From Saccharopolyspora indica (GTDB lineage Bacteria; Actinomycetota; Actinomycetes; Mycobacteriales; Pseudonocardiaceae), in the NCBI RefSeq assembly GCF_027853965.1, contig NZ_JAQGLB010000002.1:681347-745346 (forward strand): DNA of 64,000 nucleotides. Direction: 5' to 3'. The translations under genes were made by a program, and so were the position numbers. Below the pieces are notes generated by a model. That model saw only the letters and a list, made by a program, of their open reading frames with translations. It was not told where the DNA came from and did not search any database. Below, piece after piece: positions 53,207 through 62,299 of this stretch (the first letter of the stretch is position 1; every line of letters begins with the position of its first letter).

Positions 53207-53551
53207 CTACCGGGAGCCGAAGGCGACCGCGCTGCTCCCGGTGTCCCTGGGTTCGGTGTCGTCGTTCGGCGACGCGACCAACTCCAAGCGGACGTCGACG
53301 GCCTGCCCGAGGCGGTCCAGCAGGTCGATCGTCGGCATGCTGCCGCCGCTCTCCCACCGGGCCACCGAGGACTGCGTCGTGCCCATCCGGCGCGCGAGCT
53401 CGGTCTGCGTGAGCCCGGCCTGCGTGCGCAGCCCGTACACCAGGCGCGCCAGCGAGAACGCCAGCGATGCCTCCGCGTACGACTCGTCGTACTCCTCCCG
53501 ATCGGTGATCGGATTCTCGCGCCGAATCTGATCGAGCTTCTTCCAGGTCAT
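53207..53551 (-). CDS. higA: XRE-family antitoxin (HigA-like)
   Basis: 114 aa, starting MTWKKLDQIRRENPITDREE. A central HTH_3 domain is clear: LARLVYGLRTQAGLTQTELA, RRMGTTQSSVARWESGGSMP, TIDLLDRLGQAV. The start overlaps the stop of the toxin gene (ATGA). In this family the antitoxin neutralises the toxin and represses the operon through an upstream palindrome, which is present at 53901-53940. Confidence 0.85.
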   Translation of the reverse strand: MTWKKLDQIRRENPITDREEYDESYAEASLAFSLARLVYGLRTQAGLTQTELARRMGTTQSSVARWESGGSMPTIDLLDRLGQAVDVRLELVASPNDDTEPRDTGSSAVAFGSR

Positions 53552-53895
53552 CTCGAATCCCTCCGCTTGTACTTCATGACCGAGTGGGCGCGCGCGACTT
53601 CGCGCCGTTCGTTCGGGCGTTGCTTCCGGAACGTCGTCAGAACGATCGCCAGACGATCCGGGTCGGGGAAGTAGGCCACCCGGCGATCGACTCCTTCGCA
53701 GTGGAACCTGAGTTCGCGCAGGCCACCTCCGAGATGCTTGCTGTGCGGCATGCGGAGAAGTGGGCCGAACTCCGCGAGCAGGTCGAACATGCGATCCGCT
53801 GTGGCTCGGTCCCGGGTCTTCAAGCTCCTGTACCAGTGCTCGACTTCTGGCGATAGCACGAGCGTCCATCGTTCACCTCCGGTTTCGTGGGGCAC
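53548..53895 (-). CDS. higB: RelE/HigB-type toxin (Gp49-like)
   Basis: 115 aa with the HigB/Gp49 layout: VLSPEVEHWYRSLKTRDRAT, LLAEFGPLLRMPHSKHLGGG, LRELRFHCEGVDRRVAYFPD, LAIVLTTFRKQRPNERREVA. The basic C-terminal FRKQR segment matches mRNA-interferase relatives. The toxin gene precedes the antitoxin gene, as in higBA. Cleavage of translated mRNA is the family expectation, not shown here. Confidence 0.85.
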   Translation of the reverse strand: MPHETGGERWTLVLSPEVEHWYRSLKTRDRATADRMFDLLAEFGPLLRMPHSKHLGGGLRELRFHCEGVDRRVAYFPDPDRLAIVLTTFRKQRPNERREVARAHSVMKYKRRDSR

Positions 53896-53900
53896 GAGTC

Positions 53901-53940
53901 GATAATAGCGTCGACGCGATATCGCGTCGACGCTATTATC
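53901..53940. promoter_or_regulatory. Perfect 40-bp palindrome upstream of higBA
   Basis: Each arm is gataatagcgtcgacgcgat or its exact reverse complement. Within each arm, gcgtcgacgc is a palindrome of its own, so the site holds two nested dyads 16 bp apart. It starts 5 bp upstream of the toxin ATG and 5 bp before the divergent small ORF, fitting an operator for autoregulation by HigA. Confidence 0.85.
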
Positions 53941-53945
53941 CGGGC

Positions 53946-54113
53946 ATGGTCAGTTCGAGTGACGGGGAGAACGTCGTGGACGGTGCAACCGGGTTTACCG
54001 GTCAGGAGGTCGAAGACCGATTGGAGGTGCTGGCTGGCCTTCCGCCGATCGATCGGGAAGCCGCGTGGCGACGAGAGCCGTCGTCAGCCCCGGATCGGGG
54101 CGATGACGGGTGA
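53946..54113 (+). CDS. Possible small acidic protein divergent from higBA (55 aa)
   Basis: The frame begins MVSSSDGENVVDGATGFTGQ and is rich in Asp, Glu and Gly. It starts just after the palindromic operator and overlaps the 3' end of the ABC ATPase gene on the other strand. No ribosome binding site is evident, so it could only be translated from a leaderless message. Weak support. Confidence 0.3.
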   Translation: MVSSSDGENVVDGATGFTGQEVEDRLEVLAGLPPIDREAAWRREPSSAPDRGDDG

Positions 54114-54857
54114 GCCGTCGGGGGTGTGGAGGACCGTGACCCGGGCCGTGTAGCGCTTCTCGAGGACTTCCGGCGTGAGGACTTCGGCGGGGGTGCCCTC
54201 GGCGGCCGCGCGGCCCGTGTCCAGCAGGAGCAGGCGTTCTGCGTACTGGGCCGCCAGGGTCAGGTCGTGCAGCGTCATGACGACCGTGGTGCCCAGCTCC
54301 CGGCGGAGTTCGTCGATCAGGTCGAGCAGGGCCTGCGCGTGTCCGACGTCCAGGCCGGTGGTCGGCTCGTCGAGCAGCAGCACGCCCGCGCGCTGGGCCA
54401 GGGCTCGGGCCAGCACCGCGCGCTGGCGCTCGCCGCCGGAGAGCGTGGCCAGGTGGCGATCCGCGAGCCGAGCCAGGTCGAGGCGGTCCAGCAGGGAGCG
54501 CACCACGTCCAGATCGCTCGCGCCCTCGCGGCCCAGCGGGCCGAGGTGCGGAGTGCGGCCGAGGAGCACGTAGTCGGTGACGGTCAGGCCGATCGGCAGC
54601 TGCGGGATCTGCGGCGCGTAGCCGATCGCGCGGGCCCGTTCGCGGCGGCGCAGCTCGGCCAGCGGGCGGCCGTCGACCAGCACCGCACCCTTGTGGTGCA
54701 CGAGCCCGGCGATCGCCTTCAACAGGGTCGACTTGCCGGAACCGTTCGGCCCGATGATGCCCAGCCAGCCCCCGGTGTCCACAGTGGCCGAAATCCCGGA
54801 GACCACCGTGGCGCGCCGGTAGCCCGCCGACAGCTCGCGCACCTCCAGCTGACTCAT
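54084..54857 (-). CDS. ABC transporter ATPase, BtuD/FecE-like
   Basis: 257 aa from ATG at 54857, which has aggaggcggg upstream; a longer frame would extend to 54902. Walker A is GPNGSGKSTLLK, signature LSGGERQRAVLARAL, Walker B VLLLDEPTTGLD and H-loop TLHDLTLA. It energises the permease encoded upstream. The cobalamin riboswitch ahead of the operon points to corrinoid uptake rather than ferric siderophores. About 165 bp containing a dispersed repeat separate it from the permease gene. Confidence 0.9.
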   Translation of the reverse strand: MSQLEVRELSAGYRRATVVSGISATVDTGGWLGIIGPNGSGKSTLLKAIAGLVHHKGAVLVDGRPLAELRRRERARAIGYAPQIPQLPIGLTVTDYVLLGRTPHLGPLGREGASDLDVVRSLLDRLDLARLADRHLATLSGGERQRAVLARALAQRAGVLLLDEPTTGLDVGHAQALLDLIDELRRELGTTVVMTLHDLTLAAQYAERLLLLDTGRAAAEGTPAEVLTPEVLEKRYTARVTVLHTPDGSPVIAPIRG

Positions 54858-54898
54858 GCCAGTCCCGCCTCCTAGTCCCGTGCCTGCGTCAACACGCG

Positions 54899-55024
54899 TC
54901 AACCTGCGTCCTGCTCAACCGCACCTCAGGGGAACGTGACGCAACCCAGCCACAAGAAACCCCGAAAACGTAAGATCAACAGCAAGCGCAACCGCCACTG
55001 TGAATCGCGGGGAGGCGGGACTGC
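54899..55024 (+). repeat. About 130-bp dispersed repeat, copy 3 of 4
   Basis: Runs from gtcaacctgcgtcctgctca to ggggaggcgggactgct. It sits between two genes of a minus-strand operon, oriented against them, and its end abuts the stop codon of the permease gene exactly. It resembles an insertion that separated the ATPase gene from its operon partners. Confidence 0.88.
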
Positions 55025-56050
55025 TCATGTGCGCCTCCTGTGGAGCAGCACGGCGAAGAACGGGGCTCCGGTGAATGCCGTGATCACGCCGATCGGGATC
55101 TCCGCGGGAGCCAGCAGGGTGCGGGCCAGCATGTCCGCCAGCACCAGGAACACGCCGCCGAACAGCAGCGACATCGGCACGATGATCCGGAAGCTGCCGC
55201 CCATCGCCAACCGCACCAGGTGCGGCACGACCAGGCCGACGAAGCCGATCAGGCCCGCCGCGGACACCGCCGCCGCGGTGGCCAGCGAAGCCGCCACCAG
55301 CACCAGGAGCCGCACCCGCCCCGGGTGCACCCCGAGCGCGGTGGCCTCCTCGTCGCCGGTGCCCAGCAGGTCCAGCAGCCGCGCGCAGACGCACAGCACG
55401 ACCGCCGAGACCACCAGGTACGGCAGCACGATCAGCACTTCGCGCCAGCCCGTGGTGGACAGCCGCCCGAGGATCCACATGTAGACCTGCTGCAGCGAGT
55501 CCACCCGCAGCTGCTGCACGAAGGTCTGCCCGGCGGTGAGGAACGCCCCGACGGCGACCCCGGCCAGCACCAGCGTCGCGGTCTCCCGGCCCGCCGAACG
55601 CCCGACCAGCCAGGTCAGGCCGACTCCGCCGAGCGCCCCGGCGAAGGCCGCGGCCTGCACCGGGACGGACAGCGCGCCCTGCGGTGCGCCGGTGATCACC
55701 AGCGTCACCGCGAAGCCGGCGCCGGCCGCCGCGCCCAGCAGGTACGGGTCGGCCAGCGGGTTGCGGAACACGCCCTGGAACGCCGCGCCGGACACCGCCA
55801 GCGCGCCACCCACCAGCACCGCGAGCACCACCCTGGGCACCCGCAGGTGCCAGAGGATGGCCGCTTCGCGCTCCGACAGCGGCGAGACGCCGCCGGTGAG
55901 CTGCGCGATGATCTCGGCGAACACCCGCTGCCAGCCGAGCTCGGCCGCGCCGAGCAGCACCGACAGCAGGACGCTGGCCACCAGCGCCGCGACCCCGAGC
56001 ACCAGGTGCCTGGGCCGCAGCTTGGTCTGCGCCAGGTGTGCGCTCGTCAC
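55025..56050 (-). CDS. ABC transporter permease, BtuC/FecCD family
   Basis: 341 aa from GTG at 56050, which overlaps the stop of the binding protein gene (GTGA). About ten membrane helices are expected. Family signatures are LWHLRVPRVVLAVLVGGALA, VSGAAFQGVFRNPLADPYLL, GAAAGAGFAV, and AAGLIGFVGLVVPHLVRLAM. It forms the membrane channel for cobalamin or an iron chelate; the riboswitch favours cobalamin. Confidence 0.92.
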   Translation of the reverse strand: MTSAHLAQTKLRPRHLVLGVAALVASVLLSVLLGAAELGWQRVFAEIIAQLTGGVSPLSEREAAILWHLRVPRVVLAVLVGGALAVSGAAFQGVFRNPLADPYLLGAAAGAGFAVTLVITGAPQGALSVPVQAAAFAGALGGVGLTWLVGRSAGRETATLVLAGVAVGAFLTAGQTFVQQLRVDSLQQVYMWILGRLSTTGWREVLIVLPYLVVSAVVLCVCARLLDLLGTGDEEATALGVHPGRVRLLVLVAASLATAAAVSAAGLIGFVGLVVPHLVRLAMGGSFRIIVPMSLLFGGVFLVLADMLARTLLAPAEIPIGVITAFTGAPFFAVLLHRRRT

Positions 56051-56988
56051 CCCTGCTGCGCCTTGGCGACCCCATCGGCGATGGAGCGCACCATGTCGAC
56101 CACTCGCGGTCCCCACCGGCTGGCGATGTCGTCGTCGAGCTCGAAGACGTGCTGCGCGCGCACCGCGTCCAGGGTGTTCCAGCCCGGCCGCGCGGCGACC
56201 GCGGCGGTGGTGACCTGGCAGCACTTGACGTCCGACAGGAAGATCAGCTTCGGGTTGGCCTGCAGGATGTGCTCCTCGGACAGCTGCGGGAAGTCGCCGC
56301 CCGCCGGGTCGGCGACGTTCTGCAGGCCGAACAGGCTGTAGACGTTGCCGACGAAGCTGGTCGAAGTCGCGGTGTAGTAGTCCGGGCTGACCTCGTGGTA
56401 GTAGGTCAGCGGCTCCGGCGACTTCGGGGTGTCGCGCACGATCTCGTCGATCTCGGCGCGCATCCTGGTCACCAGCTCGGCGGCCTGCTGGGTGTGCCCG
56501 GTGGCCTGGCCCAGCACCTCGATCTGCCGGTAGGCCTCGTCCAGGTTCGCCGCCGCCGGGGTGAGCAGGGTCGGCACGTTGGCGGTCTTGAGGCCCTGGG
56601 CCAGCTGGTCGGAGCTGTCCGGCGCGATGACCAGGTCGGGGTTGTGCCCGCCGACGGCCGCGGCGTCCGCGTTGAACGCGGAGAGGTCGCTGCGCGGCGC
56701 CTGGGCCGGGAAGTTGGAGAACTGGTCGACCGCGATGACCTGGTCCCCGGCGCCGATGGCGTAGAGGGTCTCGGTGGCCGTCGGCGAGAGCGAGATGATC
56801 CGCTTCGGCTGCTGCGGCAGGGTCACCGGATCCTGGCCGGGCAGCTGCACCTTGACCGGGAACGCCGAAGCCGGGTCGTCGGCCGGGGCCGTGGTCTGGG
56901 AATGAGGTCGGGTGGCGCAGGCCGTGACCCCGACGAGCAGGGCCAGCGCGGCGAGCAGCAGGGTGGCGAGTCGGCGGAGCCGGGTCAT
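56047..56988 (-). CDS. ABC transporter substrate-binding lipoprotein, BtuF-like
   Basis: 313 aa from the ATG at 56988 with tagggaag upstream. An upstream open frame runs through the riboswitch and is not coding. The signal peptide MTRLRRLATLLLAALALLVG ends in a lipobox (VTACATR). The class III binding-protein fold shows PKRIISLSPTATETLYAIGA, GDQVIAVDQFSNFP, NPDLVIAPDSSDQLAQGL, and YHEVSPDYYTATSTSFVGNV. It is first in a three-gene uptake operon. Confidence 0.92.
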   Translation of the reverse strand: MTRLRRLATLLLAALALLVGVTACATRPHSQTTAPADDPASAFPVKVQLPGQDPVTLPQQPKRIISLSPTATETLYAIGAGDQVIAVDQFSNFPAQAPRSDLSAFNADAAAVGGHNPDLVIAPDSSDQLAQGLKTANVPTLLTPAAANLDEAYRQIEVLGQATGHTQQAAELVTRMRAEIDEIVRDTPKSPEPLTYYHEVSPDYYTATSTSFVGNVYSLFGLQNVADPAGGDFPQLSEEHILQANPKLIFLSDVKCCQVTTAAVAARPGWNTLDAVRAQHVFELDDDIASRWGPRVVDMVRSIADGVAKAQQG

Positions 56989-57029
56989 GTCTTCCCTACG
57001 TTTCGGCCGGTGCACGAGGGCGCGGCCGG

Positions 57030-57205
57030 GGAAGCCGACACCGCACCCCTGCACCGGGAGTGGCGGACATCGACACCACGCGCAAGGCGACCTGGCTCGT
57101 GCCCGGTGGCGCACCGGGCCATCGCAGTTGCGGCACAGCACCGGGTTCGCACCGGTTTCGCTTGGCGCTGGCGTCCCGCGAGCACCCGTGGCCGGGCGCT
57201 CTGAG
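57030..57205 (-). ncRNA. Cobalamin riboswitch
   Basis: On the minus strand, reading toward the binding-protein gene, the class hallmarks appear in order: aaccggtgcgaacccggt (complement of about 57144-57161), gccgcaactgcga (about 57121-57133), and the B12 box cgagccaggtcgcc (57086-57099). A GC stem ggcccggtgcgccaccgggc separates the last two. In this class cobalamin binding usually shuts off translation or transcription of uptake genes. It lies about 50-100 nt before the start codon. Confidence 0.92.
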
Positions 57206-57384
57206 CTGCAAAGATATCAGGGGCCGATCAACCGGCCGAGCGCCTGCGGGGTGTCCTGGAGCACGGACCCCCGCAGCGGCGACCCAGCGGCCGGATTCGG
57301 CGACGGACCGTGGTCACCGGAGCGCCCTTTCTCGTAGTATTCCTGCCCGGGAGGCGCGCATGAACAGCCTTCACAACCAGCCCC

Positions 57385-57493
57385 ACCCCACCGCGCCCCA
57401 GGGGGCCGTGACGCAACCCGGCCCGGGAAACCCGGGAAACGCAAGATCAACAGGCGATGCAACCGCCACTGCGAATCGCGGAGAGGCGGTACT
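57385..57493 (+). repeat. About 130-bp dispersed repeat, copy 4 of 4 (diverged)
   Basis: The 5' half is diverged (ccccaccccaccgcgcccca), but ggccgtgacgcaaccc and the 3' block gatgcaaccgccactgcgaa to gagaggcggtactg are clear. It lies about 255 bp upstream of gltB in the same orientation. Confidence 0.75.
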
Positions 57494-57554
57494 GTGACCG
57501 GGCTCTTAACCCACACGGGTGCGTTACAACAACATGGTCAGCATCACTTCTGGA

Positions 57555-57583
57555 TTGCTGCTTCCGGGTATCGTGGCTGTTAA
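57555..57583 (+). promoter_or_regulatory. Candidate gltB promoter
   Basis: ttgctg (57555-57560) and tgttaa (57578-57583) are spaced by 17 bp, which would leave a leader of about 160 nt containing a perfect 18-bp palindrome. Based on consensus only. Confidence 0.3.
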
Positions 57584-57748
57584 AGTTCTCTGAACGCTCC
57601 GGTCGCGAGCGGGCTTTCGAAAGCCCGGAAAACTTCTGTCGTGACACCGGAATCTGCGGGCCAGCGCCGTCCCGTGCCCAGAAGTCATGAAGTCAGGCCA
57701 TTCGGGCCGCCGACTTCCAGCACGAGAATGACGAGGGAGGTCTGCGCA

Positions 57749-60700
57749 GTGGTCTTCTCCGCCGTCCCAGCAGCCCAGGGCCTGTACGACCCGGCTGCCG
57801 AACAGGATTCCTGCGGTGTCGCCATGGTCGCCGACATCCGCGGCCGCCGTTCGCACGGCATCGTCGCCGACGCGCTGACCGCGCTGGCGAACCTGGAGCA
57901 CCGCGGTGCCGCCGGCGCCGAGCCGACCAGCGGTGATGGTGCCGGCATCCTGGTCCAGCTCCCGGACGAGCTGCTGCGCGCCGAGGCCGGCGTCGAGCTG
58001 CCCGCGGCCGACGAGACCGGGCAGCGCCGCTACGCCGCGGGCATGGCCTTCCTGCCCGCCGACCCCGACCAGCGCCGCCGCGCGATGGCGGTGGTCGAGC
58101 AGGTCGCCGCCGAGGAGCAGCTGCGCGTGCTGGGCTGGCGCGACGTGCCGACCACCCCGGAGAAGGCGGGCGTGGGCACCACGGCGCTCAAGTGCATGCC
58201 GCACTTCGCGATCCTGCTGGTGGCGGGGCAGCGCGACGAGGCGGGTGTGGCGCTGGACCGCCTGGCGTTCTGCCTGCGCAAGCGAGCCGAGCGGGCCGCA
58301 GCGGCGGAGGGCCTGGAGCTCTACTTCCCGTCGCTGTCCAGCCGGACCATGGTCTACAAGGGCATGCTGACCACCGAGCAGCTGCCCGCGTTCTTCCCCG
58401 ACCTCACCGACGAGCGGCTGGTCAGCGCGATCGCGCTGGTGCACAGCCGGTTCTCCACCAACACCTTCCCGTCGTGGCCGCTGGCGCACCCGTTCCGCTA
58501 CGTGGCGCACAACGGCGAGATCAACACGATCCGGGGAAACCGCAACCGGATGCGGGCCCGCGAGGCGCTGCTGGCCTCCGACCTGATTCCGGGCGAGCTG
58601 TCCCGGCTGTACCCGATCTGCGCCGACGACGGCTCGGACTCGGCTTCCTTCGACGAGGTGCTGGAGCTGCTGCACCTGGGTGGCCGCAGCCTGCCGCACG
58701 CGGTGCTGATGATGGTGCCGGAGGCGTGGGAGAACCACGCCGAGATGGCCCCCGAGCGCAAGGCCTTCTACCAGTTCCACGCCAGCCTGATGGAGCCGTG
58801 GGACGGCCCGGCCTGCGTCACCTTCACCGACGGTTCGCTGGTCGGCGCGGTGCTCGACCGCAACGGCCTGCGCCCGGCGCGCTGGTGGCGCACCGCCGAC
58901 GACAAGGTCGTGCTGGCCAGCGAGACCGGTGTGCTCAACCTCGACCCTGCCCAGGTGGTGGCCAAGGGCAGGCTGCAGCCGGGCCGGATGTTCCTGATCG
59001 ACACCGAGCAGGGCCGCATCGTCGACGACGAGGAGATCAAGTCGGCGCTGGCCGGCGAGCACGCCTACGACGAGTGGCTGCACTCCGGGCTGCTGAACCT
59101 CGACGAGCTGCCCGACCGCGAGCACGTGGTGCACACGCACGAATCGGTGGTGCGCCGCCAGCTGGCCTTCGGCTACACCGAGGAGGAGCTGAGCCTGCTG
59201 CTGGCGCCGATGGCCACCAGCGGCGGCGAGCCGCTGGGCTCGATGGGCGCCGACACCCCGCCCGCGGTGCTCTCGCAGCGCTCGCGGATGCTCTACGACT
59301 ACTTCGTGCAGCAGTTCGCGCAGGTCACGAACCCGCCGCTGGACGCGATCCGCGAGGAGATCGTCACCTCGGTGGCGCGCGTGATGGGCCCGGAGCAGAA
59401 CCTGCTCGACCCGTCTGCGGCGTCCTGCCGCCACATCCTGCTGCCCAACCCGGTCATCGACAACGACGAGCTGGCCAAGCTCATCCACGTCAACGACGAC
59501 GGCGACCTGCCCGGTTTCGCCTCCGCGGTGCTGTCCGGCCTCTACGAGGTCGACGGCGGCGGCGAGGCGCTGGCCGAGGCCATCGAGCGGATCCGCGAGG
59601 AGGCCTCGGAGGCCATCGCCGCCGGTGCGCGCGTGCTGGTGCTCTCCGACCGCGACTCCGACCACAAGCGGGCACCGATCCCGTCGCTGCTGCTGGTCTC
59701 GGCGGTGCACCAGCACCTGGTGCGGACCAAGGAGCGGCTGCGCGTGGCGCTGGTGGTGGAGAGCGGTGACGCCCGCGAGGTGCACCACATCGCCACGCTG
59801 CTCGGCTACGGCGCCGCCGCGGTCAACCCGTACCTGGCGTTCGAGACCATCGAGGACATGATCGCCACCGGGCAGATCACCGGCTTCCGGCCGAAGGTGG
59901 CGATCCGCAACTACGTGCAGGCGCTGGTCAAGGGCGTGCTGAAGGTGATGTCCAAGATGGGCATCTCCACCGTCGGCGCCTACACCGCGGCGCAGGTCTT
60001 CGAGGCCGTGGGCCTGTCCGCCGACCTGGTCGGCGAGTACTTCGAGGGCACCACCTCCAAGCTCGACGGCGTCGGGCTGGACGTGCTGGCCGAGGAGGTC
60101 GCGCAGCGGCACCGCCGCGCCTACCCGGACAACCCGACCGAGCGGGTGCACCGCAAGCTGGAGGTCGGCGGCGACTACGCCTACCGCCGCGAGGGCGAGC
60201 TGCACCTGTTCACCCCGGAGACGGTGTTCCTGCTCCAGCACTCCACCAAGACCGGCAGCTACGACGTGTTCCGCGAGTACACGGCGGAGTGCGACCGGTT
60301 GTCGGCGGAGGGCGGCACGCTGCGCGGGCTGTTCCAGCTGGACAGCGGCCGGGCGCCGATCGACATCGACGAGGTCGAACCGGCCTCGGAGATCATGAAG
60401 CGGTTCTCCACCGGCGCGATGAGCTACGGCGCGATCTCCGCCGAGGCGCACGAGACGCTGGCGATCGCGATGAACCGCATCGGCGGCAAGTCCAACTCCG
60501 GTGAGGGCGGCGAGGACGTCGACCGCCTCTACGACCCGGAGCGGCGCTCGGCGGTCAAGCAGGTCGCCTCCGGCCGCTTCGGCGTGACCAGCGAATACCT
60601 GGTCAACGGCACCGACATCCAGATCAAGATGGCGCAGGGCGCCAAGCCCGGCGAGGGCGGTCAGCTGCCCGGCCACAAGGTGTACCCGTGGGTGGCCAAG

Positions 60701-62299
60701 ACGCGGCACTCCACGCCGGGCGTCGGGCTGATCTCGCCGCCGCCGCACCACGACATCTACTCGATCGAGGACCTGGCGCAGCTGATCCACGACCTCAAGA
60801 ACGCCAACGAGCACGCCCGCGTGCACGTCAAGCTGGTCTCCGAGATCGGCGTCGGCACGGTCGCGGCGGGTGTGTCCAAGGCGCACGCGGACGTGGTGCT
60901 GATCTCCGGCCACGACGGCGGCACCGGTGCGGCGCCGCTGACCTCGCTGAAGCACGCGGGCACGCCGTGGGAGGTCGGGCTGGCCGAGACGCAGCAGACG
61001 CTGCTGCTCAACGGCCTGCGGGACCGCATCACGGTGCAGGTCGACGGCGGTTTCAAGACCGGCCGCGACGTCGTGGTGGCCGCGCTGCTGGGCGCCGAGG
61101 AGTACGGCTTCGCCACCGCTCCGCTGATCGTCGAGGGCTGCGTGATGATGCGCGTCTGCCACCTCGACACCTGCCCGGTGGGCGTGGCCACCCAGAACCC
61201 GGACCTGCGCAAGCGCTACACCGGCCAGGCCGAGCACGTGGTCAACTTCTTCGAGTTCATCGCCCAGGAGGTGCGCGAGTACCTGGCGCAGCTGGGCTTC
61301 CGCACCCTGGACGAGGCGATCGGCCAGGTCTCCGCGCTCGGCGTGGACGAGGCGGTGCGCAGCTGGAAGTCCCGCGGCCTGGACCTGAGCCCGGTGTTCG
61401 CCGAGCCGGAGACGCCGTACTCGCCGGTGCGGCGCCGGGTCCGCGAGCAGGACCACGGCCTGGACCGCGCGCTGGACCGCACGCTGATCCAGCTCGCCGA
61501 GGCGGCGCTGGAGGACGCCCGCCCGGTGAAGCTGCAGCTGCCGGTGCGCAACGTCAACCGCACCGTCGGCACGCTGCTGGGCGCCGAGGTCAGCCGCCGC
61601 TACGGCGGCGACGGCCTGCCCACCGACACCATCCACGTCGAGCTGGAGGGTTCGGCCGGGCAGTCGCTGGGCGCGTTCCTGCCGCCGGGCGTCACGCTGG
61701 ACATGGTCGGCGACGCCAACGACTACGTCGGCAAGGGCCTGTCCGGCGGGCGGATCGTGGTGCGCCCGCACCCGGATTCGGCGTTCGCCGCTGAGGACCA
61801 GGTGATCGCGGGCAACGTGATCGGCTACGGCGCGACCAGCGGCGAGATCTTCCTGCGCGGTCGGGTCGGCGAGCGCTTCGGGGTGCGCAACTCCGGTGCG
61901 CTGCTGGTCTCCGAGGGCGCCGGCGATCACGCCTTCGAGTACATGACGGGCGGTCGTGCGGTGGTGCTGGGCGGCACCGGCCGCAACGTCGGCGCCGGCA
62001 TGTCGGGCGGCATCGCCTACGTGCTGGACCTGGATCCGGTGCGGGTGAACACCGCCATGGTGGAGCTGCAGCGGCCCAGCGCCAAGGAGCTCAAGTGGCT
62101 GCACGAGATCGTGCAGCAGCACCGCGAGCTGACCGGTTCGGCGGTGGCGGCCTCGCTGCTCGGCGACTGGCCGCGGCGCTCGGCGGCGTTCCGCAAGGTG
62201 ATGCCGCGCGACTACCAGCGAGTCCTGGAGGCCATGCGGATGGCCAAGATCGAGGGCCGCGACATCGACGAGGCGATCATGGAGGCTTCCCGTGGCTGA
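57749..62299 (+). CDS. gltB: Glutamate synthase (NADPH), large subunit
   Basis: About 1516 aa from GTG at 57749, which has gagggagg upstream and gives a typical short propeptide before the catalytic Cys22 in [18 protein letters not shown]. The N-terminal amidotransferase domain has [20 protein letters not shown] and [20 protein letters not shown]. The FMN-binding synthase domain has [32 protein letters not shown], and 3Fe-4S cysteines in [20 protein letters not shown]. The C-terminal GXGXG beta-helix domain ([19 protein letters not shown], [14 protein letters not shown]) follows. It makes two glutamates from glutamine and 2-oxoglutarate with GltD. Confidence 0.97.
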   Translation: MVFSAVPAAQGLYDPAAEQDSCGVAMVADIRGRRSHGIVADALTALANLEHRGAAGAEPTSGDGAGILVQLPDELLRAEAGVELPAADETGQRRYAAGMAFLPADPDQRRRAMAVVEQVAAEEQLRVLGWRDVPTTPEKAGVGTTALKCMPHFAILLVAGQRDEAGVALDRLAFCLRKRAERAAAAEGLELYFPSLSSRTMVYKGMLTTEQLPAFFPDLTDERLVSAIALVHSRFSTNTFPSWPLAHPFRYVAHNGEINTIRGNRNRMRAREALLASDLIPGELSRLYPICADDGSDSASFDEVLELLHLGGRSLPHAVLMMVPEAWENHAEMAPERKAFYQFHASLMEPWDGPACVTFTDGSLVGAVLDRNGLRPARWWRTADDKVVLASETGVLNLDPAQVVAKGRLQPGRMFLIDTEQGRIVDDEEIKSALAGEHAYDEWLHSGLLNLDELPDREHVVHTHESVVRRQLAFGYTEEELSLLLAPMATSGGEPLGSMGADTPPAVLSQRSRMLYDYFVQQFAQVTNPPLDAIREEIVTSVARVMGPEQNLLDPSAASCRHILLPNPVIDNDELAKLIHVNDDGDLPGFASAVLSGLYEVDGGGEALAEAIERIREEASEAIAAGARVLVLSDRDSDHKRAPIPSLLLVSAVHQHLVRTKERLRVALVVESGDAREVHHIATLLGYGAAAVNPYLAFETIEDMIATGQITGFRPKVAIRNYVQALVKGVLKVMSKMGISTVGAYTAAQVFEAVGLSADLVGEYFEGTTSKLDGVGLDVLAEEVAQRHRRAYPDNPTERVHRKLEVGGDYAYRREGELHLFTPETVFLLQHSTKTGSYDVFREYTAECDRLSAEGGTLRGLFQLDSGRAPIDIDEVEPASEIMKRFSTGAMSYGAISAEAHETLAIAMNRIGGKSNSGEGGEDVDRLYDPERRSAVKQVASGRFGVTSEYLVNGTDIQIKMAQGAKPGEGGQLPGHKVYPWVAKTRHSTPGVGLISPPPHHDIYSIEDLAQLIHDLKNANEHARVHVKLVSEIGVGTVAAGVSKAHADVVLISGHDGGTGAAPLTSLKHAGTPWEVGLAETQQTLLLNGLRDRITVQVDGGFKTGRDVVVAALLGAEEYGFATAPLIVEGCVMMRVCHLDTCPVGVATQNPDLRKRYTGQAEHVVNFFEFIAQEVREYLAQLGFRTLDEAIGQVSALGVDEAVRSWKSRGLDLSPVFAEPETPYSPVRRRVREQDHGLDRALDRTLIQLAEAALEDARPVKLQLPVRNVNRTVGTLLGAEVSRRYGGDGLPTDTIHVELEGSAGQSLGAFLPPGVTLDMVGDANDYVGKGLSGGRIVVRPHPDSAFAAEDQVIAGNVIGYGATSGEIFLRGRVGERFGVRNSGALLVSEGAGDHAFEYMTGGRAVVLGGTGRNVGAGMSGGIAYVLDLDPVRVNTAMVELQRPSAKELKWLHEIVQQHRELTGSAVAASLLGDWPRRSAAFRKVMPRDYQRVLEAMRMAKIEGRDIDEAIMEASRG

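Larger units (their letters stand above)
57206..57748 (+). other. Intergenic region between the btu-like operon and gltB
   Basis: This stretch holds a dispersed repeat copy (57385-57493), an 18-bp perfect palindrome cgggctttcgaaagcccg (57610-57627) in the gltB leader, and a candidate promoter. I see no convincing gene and no clear GlnR box. Confidence 0.5.

Noticed and set aside
54990..55024. 3' block of the 130-bp repeat (accgccactgtgaatcgcgg) as a cobalamin riboswitch core
   Set aside because: It resembles the ccgcaactgtga core, but the upstream ggtgaaaatccgg element and the B12 box are missing in all four copies. The real riboswitch at 57030-57205 has all parts.
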